Shown one piece after another: positions 7,981-15,943 of a DNA stretch of 64,000 bases (positions are counted from its first letter, which is position 1; each line of letters begins with the position of its first letter). The stretch lies in the NCBI GenBank assembly GCA_039698035.1, contig JBDKSW010000014.1, positions 1 to 64,000 of the forward strand, read 5' to 3'. Under the pieces are notes generated by a model. It ran no database searches and was not told the DNA's origin. It saw only the letters and a program-made list of their open reading frames with translations. The stretch is from JAJFUI01 sp039698035 (GTDB lineage: Bacteria > Planctomycetota > Planctomycetia > Pirellulales > Thermoguttaceae). The translations under genes and the position numbers were made by a program.

Positions 7981-8847
7981 CTAGAGCATCTGGATTCGGT
8001 CGATGATCTCGGCTTGGCCCAGCGCTTGGCCGACCGGGAGAATCACGTAGGCCGCTTTGCCACCACAGCAGTCCAAGATGATCTGGCGATCGTTGGGCAC
8101 GATGAACCCCTCGGTCGTGCAGGGCTCGTGCCCCGTGACGAGCAGCTTGGCCCCCACCCGCTCGACAAATGCCGCGGCGTTCTCGCGACGGTAGTCTCGA
8201 CCCCAGAGCATTCGGAACACGTCCGCTTCTTCCGAGCAATCCGCGGGCTGAAGCTCTCGCAAGAGAACCGACGGGTCGAACTCGCGCGAGTCGCTCTTTT
8301 CCGGCAGGCTGTGGGACACAAAAAGGCCCTGCGACAGCCGCACCGCCAGCGGACAACTCCAAAGAAAGCCCAGGTAGGCCTGGCGCACGTCCTCGTTCGA
8401 CGGTCCGTACATGTGCCGCAACCCGAGCCGAAATTGAAGGTTCAACAACTGGCGATTCTTCTGGATCGGGTAGTCGCTCAGTTCGGCCAATTCGTGATTG
8501 CCGAGGATGAAGTGGACGCGGCCAGGGTGCTGGACAACCAGCGAGGCCACGTCTTCGAGCATGGTGTGCGACATGCAGCCCCCGCCGGCCGTATAGGTGG
8601 GACCGCCGTGACAGATTTCTTGCAGCACGAGGTGGCGGCGCGGGTGGTCGGCCAGCGCGGCGATGCGACGGATGACATTGAAGTTGCGCCGGTGGCCGTG
8701 AATGTCGCCGGTCAGCATGACTTCGTCGGCCAACTGGCTATCGAGCGTCACCGTGCTGCCTTGGCGGCCCGGCGTTTGCCGGTTCACCTCGACGGCCCGC
8801 TGAAAGGTGGCCAGGACGTTTTCGATGTAATCGCGAGAGGCAACCAT
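7981..8847 (-). CDS. Calcineurin-like metallophosphoesterase
   Basis: 288 residues from the ATG at 8847; upstream in-frame sequence lacks family similarity and extends into the opposite gene's promoter region. GDIHGH (47-52), GNHE (116-119) and a late TGHEP motif define the binuclear metallophosphatase fold of the PPP-like group. The usual second motif (GDxVDRG) is replaced by a segment reading LQEICHGG (about 75-82), so metal ligation may differ. No signal peptide, so probably cytoplasmic. The ribosome site is weak (AGAGA). The likely activity is a phosphomonoesterase or phosphodiesterase; the substrate is unknown. It precedes the ABC exporter on the same strand by about 200 bases. Confidence 0.8.
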   Translation of the reverse strand: MVASRDYIENVLATFQRAVEVNRQTPGRQGSTVTLDSQLADEVMLTGDIHGHRRNFNVIRRIAALADHPRRHLVLQEICHGGPTYTAGGGCMSHTMLEDVASLVVQHPGRVHFILGNHELAELSDYPIQKNRQLLNLQFRLGLRHMYGPSNEDVRQAYLGFLWSCPLAVRLSQGLFVSHSLPEKSDSREFDPSVLLRELQPADCSEEADVFRMLWGRDYRRENAAAFVERVGAKLLVTGHEPCTTEGFIVPNDRQIILDCCGGKAAYVILPVGQALGQAEIIDRIQML

Positions 8848-9131
8848 CGGTTCTCTGTTCGGCAACGGGAACGCGTCCGCCGTGGGGAAATCTGGCGGCG
8901 GTGCATTTTTCCGGCATGATTCGGCCGGGCGAATCCCCGCAAACTCGGGCCCGTTTACCCATTCTACACCGCGCGACAATGCGTTTGGTAAGGGAGGAAG
9001 GGGTTCTGTCGATTTTCTGGACTCTGCGGATTCTCGGGCCGATGTCTCATGAAGGCGGGCGGGGACTTTCCCGCGTCCCGATCCTGTCTGGCCCGCCTCA
9101 TCGCACAAGAGCAAACAAGGAATCTCGTCCC

Positions 9132-9485
9132 ATGAAACGCGCCACTTTTTCGGTACTCACGATCGTGGTCTTGATTGGGCTGACCGGCTGCGCCGCGCAG
9201 CACGGTCGCCGCTGGGCCCGACTGCATGGCCAACCGGCGGAGGCCTGCTCCGCGACGGCTTGCGACGGCCAGATGTGTGTCGATCCGAGCCAGGCGGGCG
9301 ACCCGAACGAAGCGGCCTGCTCGTCCTGCGGCGGACGTGGCTGCCGATTGTGCCGCGACCGATGCCGCGCCAAGGCCCAGTGCGTTGACGGCGGTCCGGC
9401 GTCCGCGGCCGTCACGTATCCCTACTACACGACGCGCGGTCCTCGCGACTTCTTGGCGAAGAATCCGCCCAGCATCGGCCCTTGA
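9132..9485 (+). CDS. Small Cys-rich lipoprotein of planctomycete type
   Basis: 117 residues. The N-terminus has a lipobox L-T-G-C with Cys20. The mature part carries a Cys cluster (C-S-S-C-G-G-R-G-C-R-L-C-R-D-R-C, about 75-92). It ends with a conserved-looking tail containing YPYYTTRGPRDFL and NPPSIGP, which I associate with short planctomycete lipoproteins. AAGGA lies ten bases before the ATG. It is the only plus-strand gene in the first 25 kb and is divergent from the metallophosphoesterase. Function unknown; Cys pairs could bind metal or form disulfides. Confidence 0.8.
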   Translation: MKRATFSVLTIVVLIGLTGCAAQHGRRWARLHGQPAEACSATACDGQMCVDPSQAGDPNEAACSSCGGRGCRLCRDRCRAKAQCVDGGPASAAVTYPYYTTRGPRDFLAKNPPSIGP

Positions 9486-9521
9486 GAGCAGGGGCAGTGA
9501 CAATCGGCCCGGTCGTCCCGC

Positions 9522-10496
9522 TTACTTTTTCTTCATCGCAAACGTTGCCATCACGGTGCAGGTGAAGGTGAGCGGAGTGGGCGTATCGCTGAACGATTCA
9601 TCCAGCTTCTCGCCGGCGTTTTCGACGGCCTGTTGGAACAACCGCTGCAATCTCATGGCGGCCATGCGGCTTGCGTAGGAGTTCTCCTCCTCGTCGCCAG
9701 CGATTTGTTGACCACGGCAAACGCCGACCACGTTGACGAGCCGGCCGAGATCGACATCAGTCGCCTTGGCCAGTTCGGCGGCGGCGGCGGCCGCCTTGCG
9801 ATACGCCTCGGCCATTGCCTTCTGCCGTTCCTGCTTGCTGAGCACGGCGATGAACAGGAACGTCGGCTGCCCGACCGCCTGCGGCGTTTCGCCGTAGCGG
9901 TTGCTCTGCTGCCTCGCCTCTTCGGCAAGCTCCTCTTCCTCGGGCGACAGCTTTTGAACCTCGCGGCTGCCGGAGATGTCGGCCGCGCTGACTTTCTCCT
10001 CGATCGCATTGGCCGCCAACAACAATTGGTCCCGAGACTTGGCTTCGAGCGGCCACTCGGCCGTCAGTGAACCGGTGACGGTCACGGTTTGCGGCACTTG
10101 CAGTCCTTTGGGCTTTTTGCCGCGTGACCGCATCTGCTCCATGATCATCGCCTCGATCTGTCGCTTCTGGGCCGCTTGGGCGGCGGACTTCGTCGGGCCT
10201 TCAAAGACGATCGATTTCTTGTCAACCTTCAGCGTTTCCAGTTGCAGCACGGCCGCCTCGCGGCGATCCTTTAGCTTGGCTAACGCCTCTTCGAGGTTCT
10301 TGCCCTTGGCGAGCAGCTCAATGTGCATTCGCAGGCGGGTCGGCTGCTTGCGGACGCTCGCCGAGCCGACCGCGGCCAAACCGCCGGCCTGGGCCACAGT
10401 CACACTGGAATCGCCAGTGACCTGGCCAACAACAGTCGCCGGAGAACCAGCGATCAGCAGCACGGCAATCAACCACAAACTTTCTCGGCGCGGCAT
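9522..10496 (-). CDS. SIMPL (DUF541) domain periplasmic protein
   Basis: 324 residues with a cleavable signal peptide ending near V-V-G-Q (about residue 24). The rest has the SIMPL/DUF541 pattern: an early GSASVRKQP strand, a long helix with A-L-A-K-L-K-D-R-R-E-A, a central variable helical region, and a late YRKAAAAAAELA helix followed by the final beta strand. SIMPL proteins form periplasmic oligomers of unclear role (BP26, YggE). AAGGAG lies nine bases before the ATG. It begins 30 bases after the HEAT-repeat gene and is probably the last gene of that operon. The insertion of about 40 residues rich in Glu/Gln (about 175-200) is longer than usual. Confidence 0.85.
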   Translation of the reverse strand: MPRRESLWLIAVLLIAGSPATVVGQVTGDSSVTVAQAGGLAAVGSASVRKQPTRLRMHIELLAKGKNLEEALAKLKDRREAAVLQLETLKVDKKSIVFEGPTKSAAQAAQKRQIEAMIMEQMRSRGKKPKGLQVPQTVTVTGSLTAEWPLEAKSRDQLLLAANAIEEKVSAADISGSREVQKLSPEEEELAEEARQQSNRYGETPQAVGQPTFLFIAVLSKQERQKAMAEAYRKAAAAAAELAKATDVDLGRLVNVVGVCRGQQIAGDEEENSYASRMAAMRLQRLFQQAVENAGEKLDESFSDTPTPLTFTCTVMATFAMKKK

Positions 10497-10526
10497 GAGA
10501 GAGGACTCCTTCGAGCAGGGTAAATG

Positions 10527-13500
10527 TCATTCAGAGGAATCGGGACGCTTCATGGCGTTGCGGACTTCCTTGCGGAACTTCAGAATTTCCTCGCCGCTCA
10601 TGATGCGAATGGTCCAGTAGAACTCGCGGTACTCGTACGTCTGAAGCTTGGCGAAAATGTCTCGCAGAACGGGGATGTACTTGGGGTCGTCTGCCACGGC
10701 GATCGCGCGATAGACAGGACGCACCCAGGTGTCGGAACCCGATTGGTCGCTTCGCCACTGGCGCAACAGCGGTTCCATACCTTCGTTGTCGCCCAACAGC
10801 ACGGCCAGGTAGCCGGCGCTGGCCGCCGTTTCTGAATCGGGATCGTGAAGGAACGGACGAACATGCTCTAGCTTGACGCCGGCAGGCACCTCCGGCACGA
10901 TCGGCTTTCCGTCGCTGTTGCTCGACCAGTACTGAGTCGTGGCCCAGAAGAGCTGCAATCCGCTGGGCAATCGTCTGAGCGCGCTGCTTCCGTTGGCAAG
11001 ATAACGCAGGGCAATCGCGTGTCGCTTGGCTTGCCCGCTCTTCAAGGCGGCCAAGGCTAGCCGCCGGGCGTCGGCGTCCGGCTTCACGAGCAACTGCACT
11101 TGGAAAGCCTCGGTGCGCAGGGCTTCGCTCAGCTTACTGTCGTCGGCCAATTGGGCCGCAAGTTTCGCGGCGTCGTCCTTGGCGGCGATCGCCAGAATGG
11201 CCAACGCCAAACGACGCTGCCAATCCGTGCCAGACAGCGCGCGAGGCGTTGCCGCGTCGACGATTTTGCGACGAATGGCGGGCGGCACGTCGTAGGAGAA
11301 TCCGCGGTGGCCGAAGTACACCTGAATCATGCCCCAAAGCATGCTCGATGCGTCGTCGCCATCGATGCCCGGTTCGGCCAGCAGTCGCCAAAGCAGTTCG
11401 GCCGCCCGGGGGTCGGCAATCTCGCCAATGCCATCCGCCAGGCGTGCAAAACGTTCGTCGCTCTTGTCGGTCGAGAGGAGCGTCTGAAACAATTTGGCGC
11501 GGTCATCCCAAAGGAGCCAGGGGAGCGCTTTGACGGAGACGGCCAACAGTTTGGGATCGGCGCGCAAGGTCTGTTCCAAGATCGGCATCGCTTCGCTCGT
11601 CTTTCCCAAGGGGACGAGCAGAACGGCCGCGGTGGCGCGTTCCGTTGGCTCGTCGGCACGGAGCATTTTCTCCAACAGCGGCACCATCTTGGGCGTCCAC
11701 TTCGGACGATTTTTGCCCGCATAACAATTGCGCAGCCACTGGTCCCACCAGAACTCCTCGGCCGCGGGCTTTTGGTTGTTTGCTCGCTCCGCCTTTCCGT
11801 CCTTCTTGTTGGCCAACTTGGCGTCGGCCGCTTTTTCCTTCTTGGTCTCGGGCTTTTTGGTCGATTTGGCGACGGCCGGCTTCTGGTCCTTGGCATCCTT
11901 CTGTTCCGCCGCCTTGGCGGCGCGGCCGAGCAGGTCCATGATGCTCGAAAGAACGCCGACGCCACCCGTCATCGGTGAGGATTGCCGCAGCAGCCGCTCA
12001 GCATTCCGGACGGCATTGCTATTCTCTTCAACGGCGGCGTTGCGAAGTTGTTCCATGGCCTCGATCGCGGCCGTGGCGGCGGCCAAACGCACTCGGCTGT
12101 CCTTGTCGCTCAGCCCGGCAAGCATGGCGTCCTCGCAACCGTTGAACGACATCGAACAGATGGCTGCGACGGCCGCGGCGCGAACTCGCGGTTCCGCATG
12201 GCGAAGAAACTTCTGGAAATAGGGCATTGCCTTGGGCCGCATCGTGTTGCCGTTGGCCAGCATTTTCAGAATGGTCGGCGCCAGGTCGGGATACTTGGCG
12301 GCCGCCTTGGCCAGCGGTTCGACGGCAACGGCCATGTCGGCTTTCGCCAGTCCCTCGACCGCTTTGGCCACGACGAACGGCTCGGGGTCCTCCAACAGGC
12401 CGAGGAGCGCCACGTAGACGTCGACCGTCAAACGGGTCAACTCCTCAGCCACCTTGGCTTGATGCGCACGGAAGGTATACGAGTTGTCCGCGCCAACCAC
12501 CTTGCCAATGGCGACGGCCGCCTCGGCCCGAACTTGCCACGTTTCGTGCTTGAGCAGGGCCATGAGGCACCGCACCGCCTCGGCGTCCTTGCCCGCCTGC
12601 AACACGCGGATGCCGTGGCCGATCAGGTCCGCGTCCTTTTCGCGTTTCAGGTACTTGATGATGGCCGGCATCATGGCGGCGGTGGGCCGGGCTTCAAACC
12701 GTTTGAGCACGGCCGTGCGAACATTGGGATCGGGATCGTCAAGCAGCTTCACCAGTGCGTCGTTGGCCTGGCGACCGCCGATGTGCTGAAGCCCACGGAG
12801 ACTGATTTCTCGCACCAGCGGATCCGGATCGGCGAACAATTCCAACAGCAGCGGCTGCTCGGTCGCCGTCGCCCGCTGAGCAAGCTCGTCGGCCGCCTTC
12901 TGCCGTTGACGCGGATTGCGGTCGGCCAGTCGCTCGATGCCGCCCGGCCAGCCGAGCGCCAACGCGCCGTCGGCCACGAGTCGGTATCGAAGCACTCGCA
13001 GCCGGTGGCGGTCGCGATCCGTCGCGGCCGTTTTGAGCCGGGCATAGACCTCTGGCATCAGGGCCGCGCCGTAACGGGCCAGACGATAGCCCGCCGCGTC
13101 CGCTTCGACCTCGTCGGCCTGCAAGTAACGCTCGACCTGGGCCCGGGCGGCGGTCAACTCTTTCGCGGTTAGCTTGTCGCGTGTCGGTTTGGCGGCCTTG
13201 ACGTCTTGCTCGGCCCACTTCTCCAATGTGGCCATGCGTTCGGGCGTGAAGGTCTCGGGACGCCAGGGATCGAAGCCGGCCAGCGGCGCGTGCCACGCTT
13301 CGAGAACGTCGAATGCCGCCAATCGCGACGAAAGGCCCCGCTCGCGGAACGTCTTGACGACGGCCGTCTTGGCGGCCCCGGGATACGGGAGCAGCCGGCG
13401 AATGGCCGCCTCGCGGATCGCCGCGCTTCGATCGTCGAATTGCTTGACCAGCTTCAGGACATCGCCGATGGTCGGCTCGCCGGCGCCCAGCAGCACGTCG

Positions 13501-13919
13501 TCGGCCGGCGCAAGGGCCGCGTCGTAATGCTTCTTGAGCCAAGCCACGAGTTGCTCGGGCGGCAGTCGCCGGTCGCTTGCGGCGACCTGTTGGCCGCTGG
13601 GCGTGAAGATGCGCAGGGCGGGCGCGGTCGTGACGCCCAGCTCCTCGACATCCGCCACGTGAACGTCGAGGTCCAACGCCACGACGACCCAACGGTCCAA
13701 TTCTTTGGCGACCGTTTCGGCGGCCAACTCCCTGACCATCTTGCGGCTCGCCTCGGACCATTTGGCCCCGACGCAAACCAGCAGGGGCTTGCCATCCGTG
13801 ATCGCATGGCGATAGCCGTCCTGGAGGCTGGCGACCGGCACGGACGCCGACGCAAAGGCCACGAGCAGCGTCTCGAACGCCACCAAGAACATCAGCCGTC
13901 GGGCCCAGTCGGGTGTCAT
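10527..13919 (-). CDS. Secreted HEAT-repeat protein with thioredoxin-like N-domain
   Basis: 1130 residues. The start is the ATG at 13919, overlapping the upstream stop as ATGA (translational coupling). Residues 1-26 form a signal peptide. Residues about 27-140 look like a thioredoxin fold (LLVCVGAKW, VVALDLDVH, TTAPALRIF), but the active site reads W-S-E-A-S instead of W-C-x-x-C, so it cannot do thiol chemistry. From about 165 to the end there are many HEAT/armadillo helical pairs (for example DPDPLVREISLRGL, DPDPNVRTAVLKRF), interrupted near 670-720 by a Lys/Ala-rich linker. A periplasmic scaffold binding protein partners is the likely role. It is co-transcribed with the cytochrome lipoprotein and the MoxR/vWA genes. 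Confidence 0.85.
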   Translation of the reverse strand: MTPDWARRLMFLVAFETLLVAFASASVPVASLQDGYRHAITDGKPLLVCVGAKWSEASRKMVRELAAETVAKELDRWVVVALDLDVHVADVEELGVTTAPALRIFTPSGQQVAASDRRLPPEQLVAWLKKHYDAALAPADDVLLGAGEPTIGDVLKLVKQFDDRSAAIREAAIRRLLPYPGAAKTAVVKTFRERGLSSRLAAFDVLEAWHAPLAGFDPWRPETFTPERMATLEKWAEQDVKAAKPTRDKLTAKELTAARAQVERYLQADEVEADAAGYRLARYGAALMPEVYARLKTAATDRDRHRLRVLRYRLVADGALALGWPGGIERLADRNPRQRQKAADELAQRATATEQPLLLELFADPDPLVREISLRGLQHIGGRQANDALVKLLDDPDPNVRTAVLKRFEARPTAAMMPAIIKYLKREKDADLIGHGIRVLQAGKDAEAVRCLMALLKHETWQVRAEAAVAIGKVVGADNSYTFRAHQAKVAEELTRLTVDVYVALLGLLEDPEPFVVAKAVEGLAKADMAVAVEPLAKAAAKYPDLAPTILKMLANGNTMRPKAMPYFQKFLRHAEPRVRAAAVAAICSMSFNGCEDAMLAGLSDKDSRVRLAAATAAIEAMEQLRNAAVEENSNAVRNAERLLRQSSPMTGGVGVLSSIMDLLGRAAKAAEQKDAKDQKPAVAKSTKKPETKKEKAADAKLANKKDGKAERANNQKPAAEEFWWDQWLRNCYAGKNRPKWTPKMVPLLEKMLRADEPTERATAAVLLVPLGKTSEAMPILEQTLRADPKLLAVSVKALPWLLWDDRAKLFQTLLSTDKSDERFARLADGIGEIADPRAAELLWRLLAEPGIDGDDASSMLWGMIQVYFGHRGFSYDVPPAIRRKIVDAATPRALSGTDWQRRLALAILAIAAKDDAAKLAAQLADDSKLSEALRTEAFQVQLLVKPDADARRLALAALKSGQAKRHAIALRYLANGSSALRRLPSGLQLFWATTQYWSSNSDGKPIVPEVPAGVKLEHVRPFLHDPDSETAASAGYLAVLLGDNEGMEPLLRQWRSDQSGSDTWVRPVYRAIAVADDPKYIPVLRDIFAKLQTYEYREFYWTIRIMSGEEILKFRKEVRNAMKRPDSSE

Positions 13920-15244
13920 GGCTTTTTCCCGTGCATGATAAGTTTCCAGTACTTGTCGTAATCGAACTTCGGACTGTTTTCGCGGTCGTGACAGCCCGTG
14001 CAAAAGTCCTTCGCCCTCGCGAAGTAGGATGTGTGCACGGCCGGCTCGGCGGTGTGACCTTGCGACGGGCCATGACACGATTCACAGCCGACCTGGACCC
14101 GATCCCTCAGCGGACGCTCGTCCTTGATCGACGAGAATCCGCCGGGCGCCCCGTAGCCCGTCGTGTGGCATCGCTGGCACGCGGGGTCCGCCTGCGAACC
14201 CGTCTTTTTCAGCGATGCCCACGCGGCGGCGTGTTTCGACTGCCGCCATTGCCGCGACTCTTCCTCGTGGCACGTCTGGCACGACGCCGTGCCGGCCACG
14301 GCGAAGCCTTTCGGCAAATCGCGGGGCAACGGCTCGACGAACGAAGTCTGCCGGGGCGAGAAATCCTCGCGGGCCAGCGATTTGCGGAACTCGGCCAGGT
14401 TGGCCGTCTGCTCGGGATCATCGGCGAACCGTTCGGTCAGTTCGGCGATGAGGCCGGACCATGCGTCGGACTGGCCGGCACCGGGCGCGTCGAGCCGGAC
14501 CAGGAACTTTCCCTCGTTCGTGGCCGAAGCGAGCAGCGTCGGGCCCATTCGCCGCGGCGCAAGCGGCTGACCGGTCGGTCCGCCGACGATCGCATCAACC
14601 TCGGGCAAGCCGGCGGCCAGCAGTCGCAATTCGTCCTCGGGCACGTAGGCCAAGACGATGGCCGCATCGTACCGTTCGCTCGCGGCTCGCAGCGCGTCGA
14701 GCACGGCCGGCCGCGGCGGCGCCACGTCGAGCGCCGGCGTTGCGTAGCGTTCCGACAGGACGCCAACCAACGCGATGCGACGTCCTTCGGCAACCACAAT
14801 CCGCAACGGCTCGCCCACCGGTCGGCCCGAACGATCGCGGACGTTGGCCGAGAGGAGCGGCACGCCGACGGAGGCCAACCGGCGCAGATGGTCGGGGCCG
14901 AATTGTGCCTCGGCGGCCCCGATGTTGTGGGCAGCCGTGCCAATCAAACGTTCGCCCGACAGGATCGCGTCGAGTTTCAGACGGTCATAGGGCGAGTCTC
15001 CGCGAACAGCGCCGCCGACGTCAGCCGCAATCACGGCGCGTTCCTGGCGCAGTTCCTTGAGGTAAGTCGCCCGACGCGCCAGGCCTCCGGATTGGTTCGA
15101 CGAGCAACCGCAAGGCGCGATCCAGCCGGCCGTGTCGCCGCTGACGACGACCGACAATTGGCGGCACGGCGTAGGGCGACAGCCCGCGACCAGCGCGAGC
15201 AACGCGATCAGCGGCAACGCCCATTCGCAACAGTTGCAGATCAT
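13916..15244 (-). CDS. Lipoprotein: nucleotidase-like domain fused to tetrahaem cytochrome c
   Basis: 442 residues. The lipobox L-V-A-G-C gives lipidated Cys22. Residues about 28-290 resemble the UshA/5'-nucleotidase metallophosphatase domain. The start reads SGDTAGWIAPCGC, followed by GGLARR, with several strand-Asp positions but few of the classical metal-ligand histidines, so activity is uncertain. The C-terminal part has four c-type haem sites, CQTCH 322-326, CQRCH 356-360, CESCH 387-391 and CTGCH 415-419, spaced like cytochrome c-554 family proteins. It acts outside the inner membrane. It starts three bases after the DUF4159 stop codon, and its own stop overlaps the HEAT-protein start. 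A respiratory or redox-sensing role is inferred only from the haems. Confidence 0.85.
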   Translation of the reverse strand: MICNCCEWALPLIALLALVAGCRPTPCRQLSVVVSGDTAGWIAPCGCSSNQSGGLARRATYLKELRQERAVIAADVGGAVRGDSPYDRLKLDAILSGERLIGTAAHNIGAAEAQFGPDHLRRLASVGVPLLSANVRDRSGRPVGEPLRIVVAEGRRIALVGVLSERYATPALDVAPPRPAVLDALRAASERYDAAIVLAYVPEDELRLLAAGLPEVDAIVGGPTGQPLAPRRMGPTLLASATNEGKFLVRLDAPGAGQSDAWSGLIAELTERFADDPEQTANLAEFRKSLAREDFSPRQTSFVEPLPRDLPKGFAVAGTASCQTCHEEESRQWRQSKHAAAWASLKKTGSQADPACQRCHTTGYGAPGGFSSIKDERPLRDRVQVGCESCHGPSQGHTAEPAVHTSYFARAKDFCTGCHDRENSPKFDYDKYWKLIMHGKKP

Positions 15245-15247
15245 GGT

Positions 15248-15943
15248 TTACCAGAGCAGGGCATAGGCCAGCAGATTGACGTTGATCGCCACGGCGTTGG
15301 TCAGTTCGTTGCCGCCGCAACAGCAGCAGCCCGTGCTGTGAGGCGTGTCGTTCAGGCCATCCTGCGAATAAACGACCCCGATACGGCCGCCGATACTGAC
15401 GCCGGCCAGGGGCTGCGGCGTACCGTGCCGGGCCTTAAGACGATTGATGTCGTAGACGGTATGGAACATCGGGTGGTTCATCGCAATGGGCCGCAGCGGC
15501 GCGTTGGGAAAGACGGTCGCCATTTCGCGCCGGAACGCCCGATCCCATTCGATCGACGAACAGCCGGCCGAGGCCAGCAGCAGCCCGCCGCGCTCGACAT
15601 AGTGCCGGAGATTTTCGCGTTCGGCCTCGGAGAGCTGGAAGTCGCCCTCGCCGGTCATGACCACCAGCGGGAAGTCGTAGACGGCGTCGCTGGCAAGCTT
15701 GACGGCGTGAAACCGGCGGCTCGTGGAAATGCACGTCTCCTGCTCGGCCTTGACGAGAAAGTGGTCGGAAAAGCAGCGGCTGCTCTTGGTGCCGGCATAG
15801 ACGAGGTTGGCCACCTGGACGACGCCGTCCGGCTCGCCGCCCGACGGGCTCGTGGCCGATTCCAGCCGGCCGGTCTGGACCAGCGCGAGCGCGGCCAACG
15901 CCAGCGCGACGCCCTTCGCGGTTGCTGCAACTCGTTCAGTCAT
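15248..15943 (-). CDS. DUF4159 domain protein
   Basis: 231 residues; the ATG at 15943 has a near-perfect AAGGAGG seven bases upstream. It overlaps the end of the preceding gene by eight bases. Residues 1-30 form a signal peptide. The domain shows the DUF4159 pattern: VANLVYAG early, DFPLVVMTGEGDF, RHYVERGGLLLASAGC, SSIEWDRAFRRE, then NHPMFHTVY. This fold is related to glutamine-amidotransferase-like proteins and commonly travels with MoxR, DUF58 and vWA genes. An oddity is four consecutive cysteines near the C-terminus (S-T-G-C-C-C-C-G-G-N), which might bind metal. Exact role unknown; the operon suggests envelope maturation or assembly. Confidence 0.85.
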   Translation of the reverse strand: MTERVAATAKGVALALAALALVQTGRLESATSPSGGEPDGVVQVANLVYAGTKSSRCFSDHFLVKAEQETCISTSRRFHAVKLASDAVYDFPLVVMTGEGDFQLSEAERENLRHYVERGGLLLASAGCSSIEWDRAFRREMATVFPNAPLRPIAMNHPMFHTVYDINRLKARHGTPQPLAGVSIGGRIGVVYSQDGLNDTPHSTGCCCCGGNELTNAVAINVNLLAYALLW

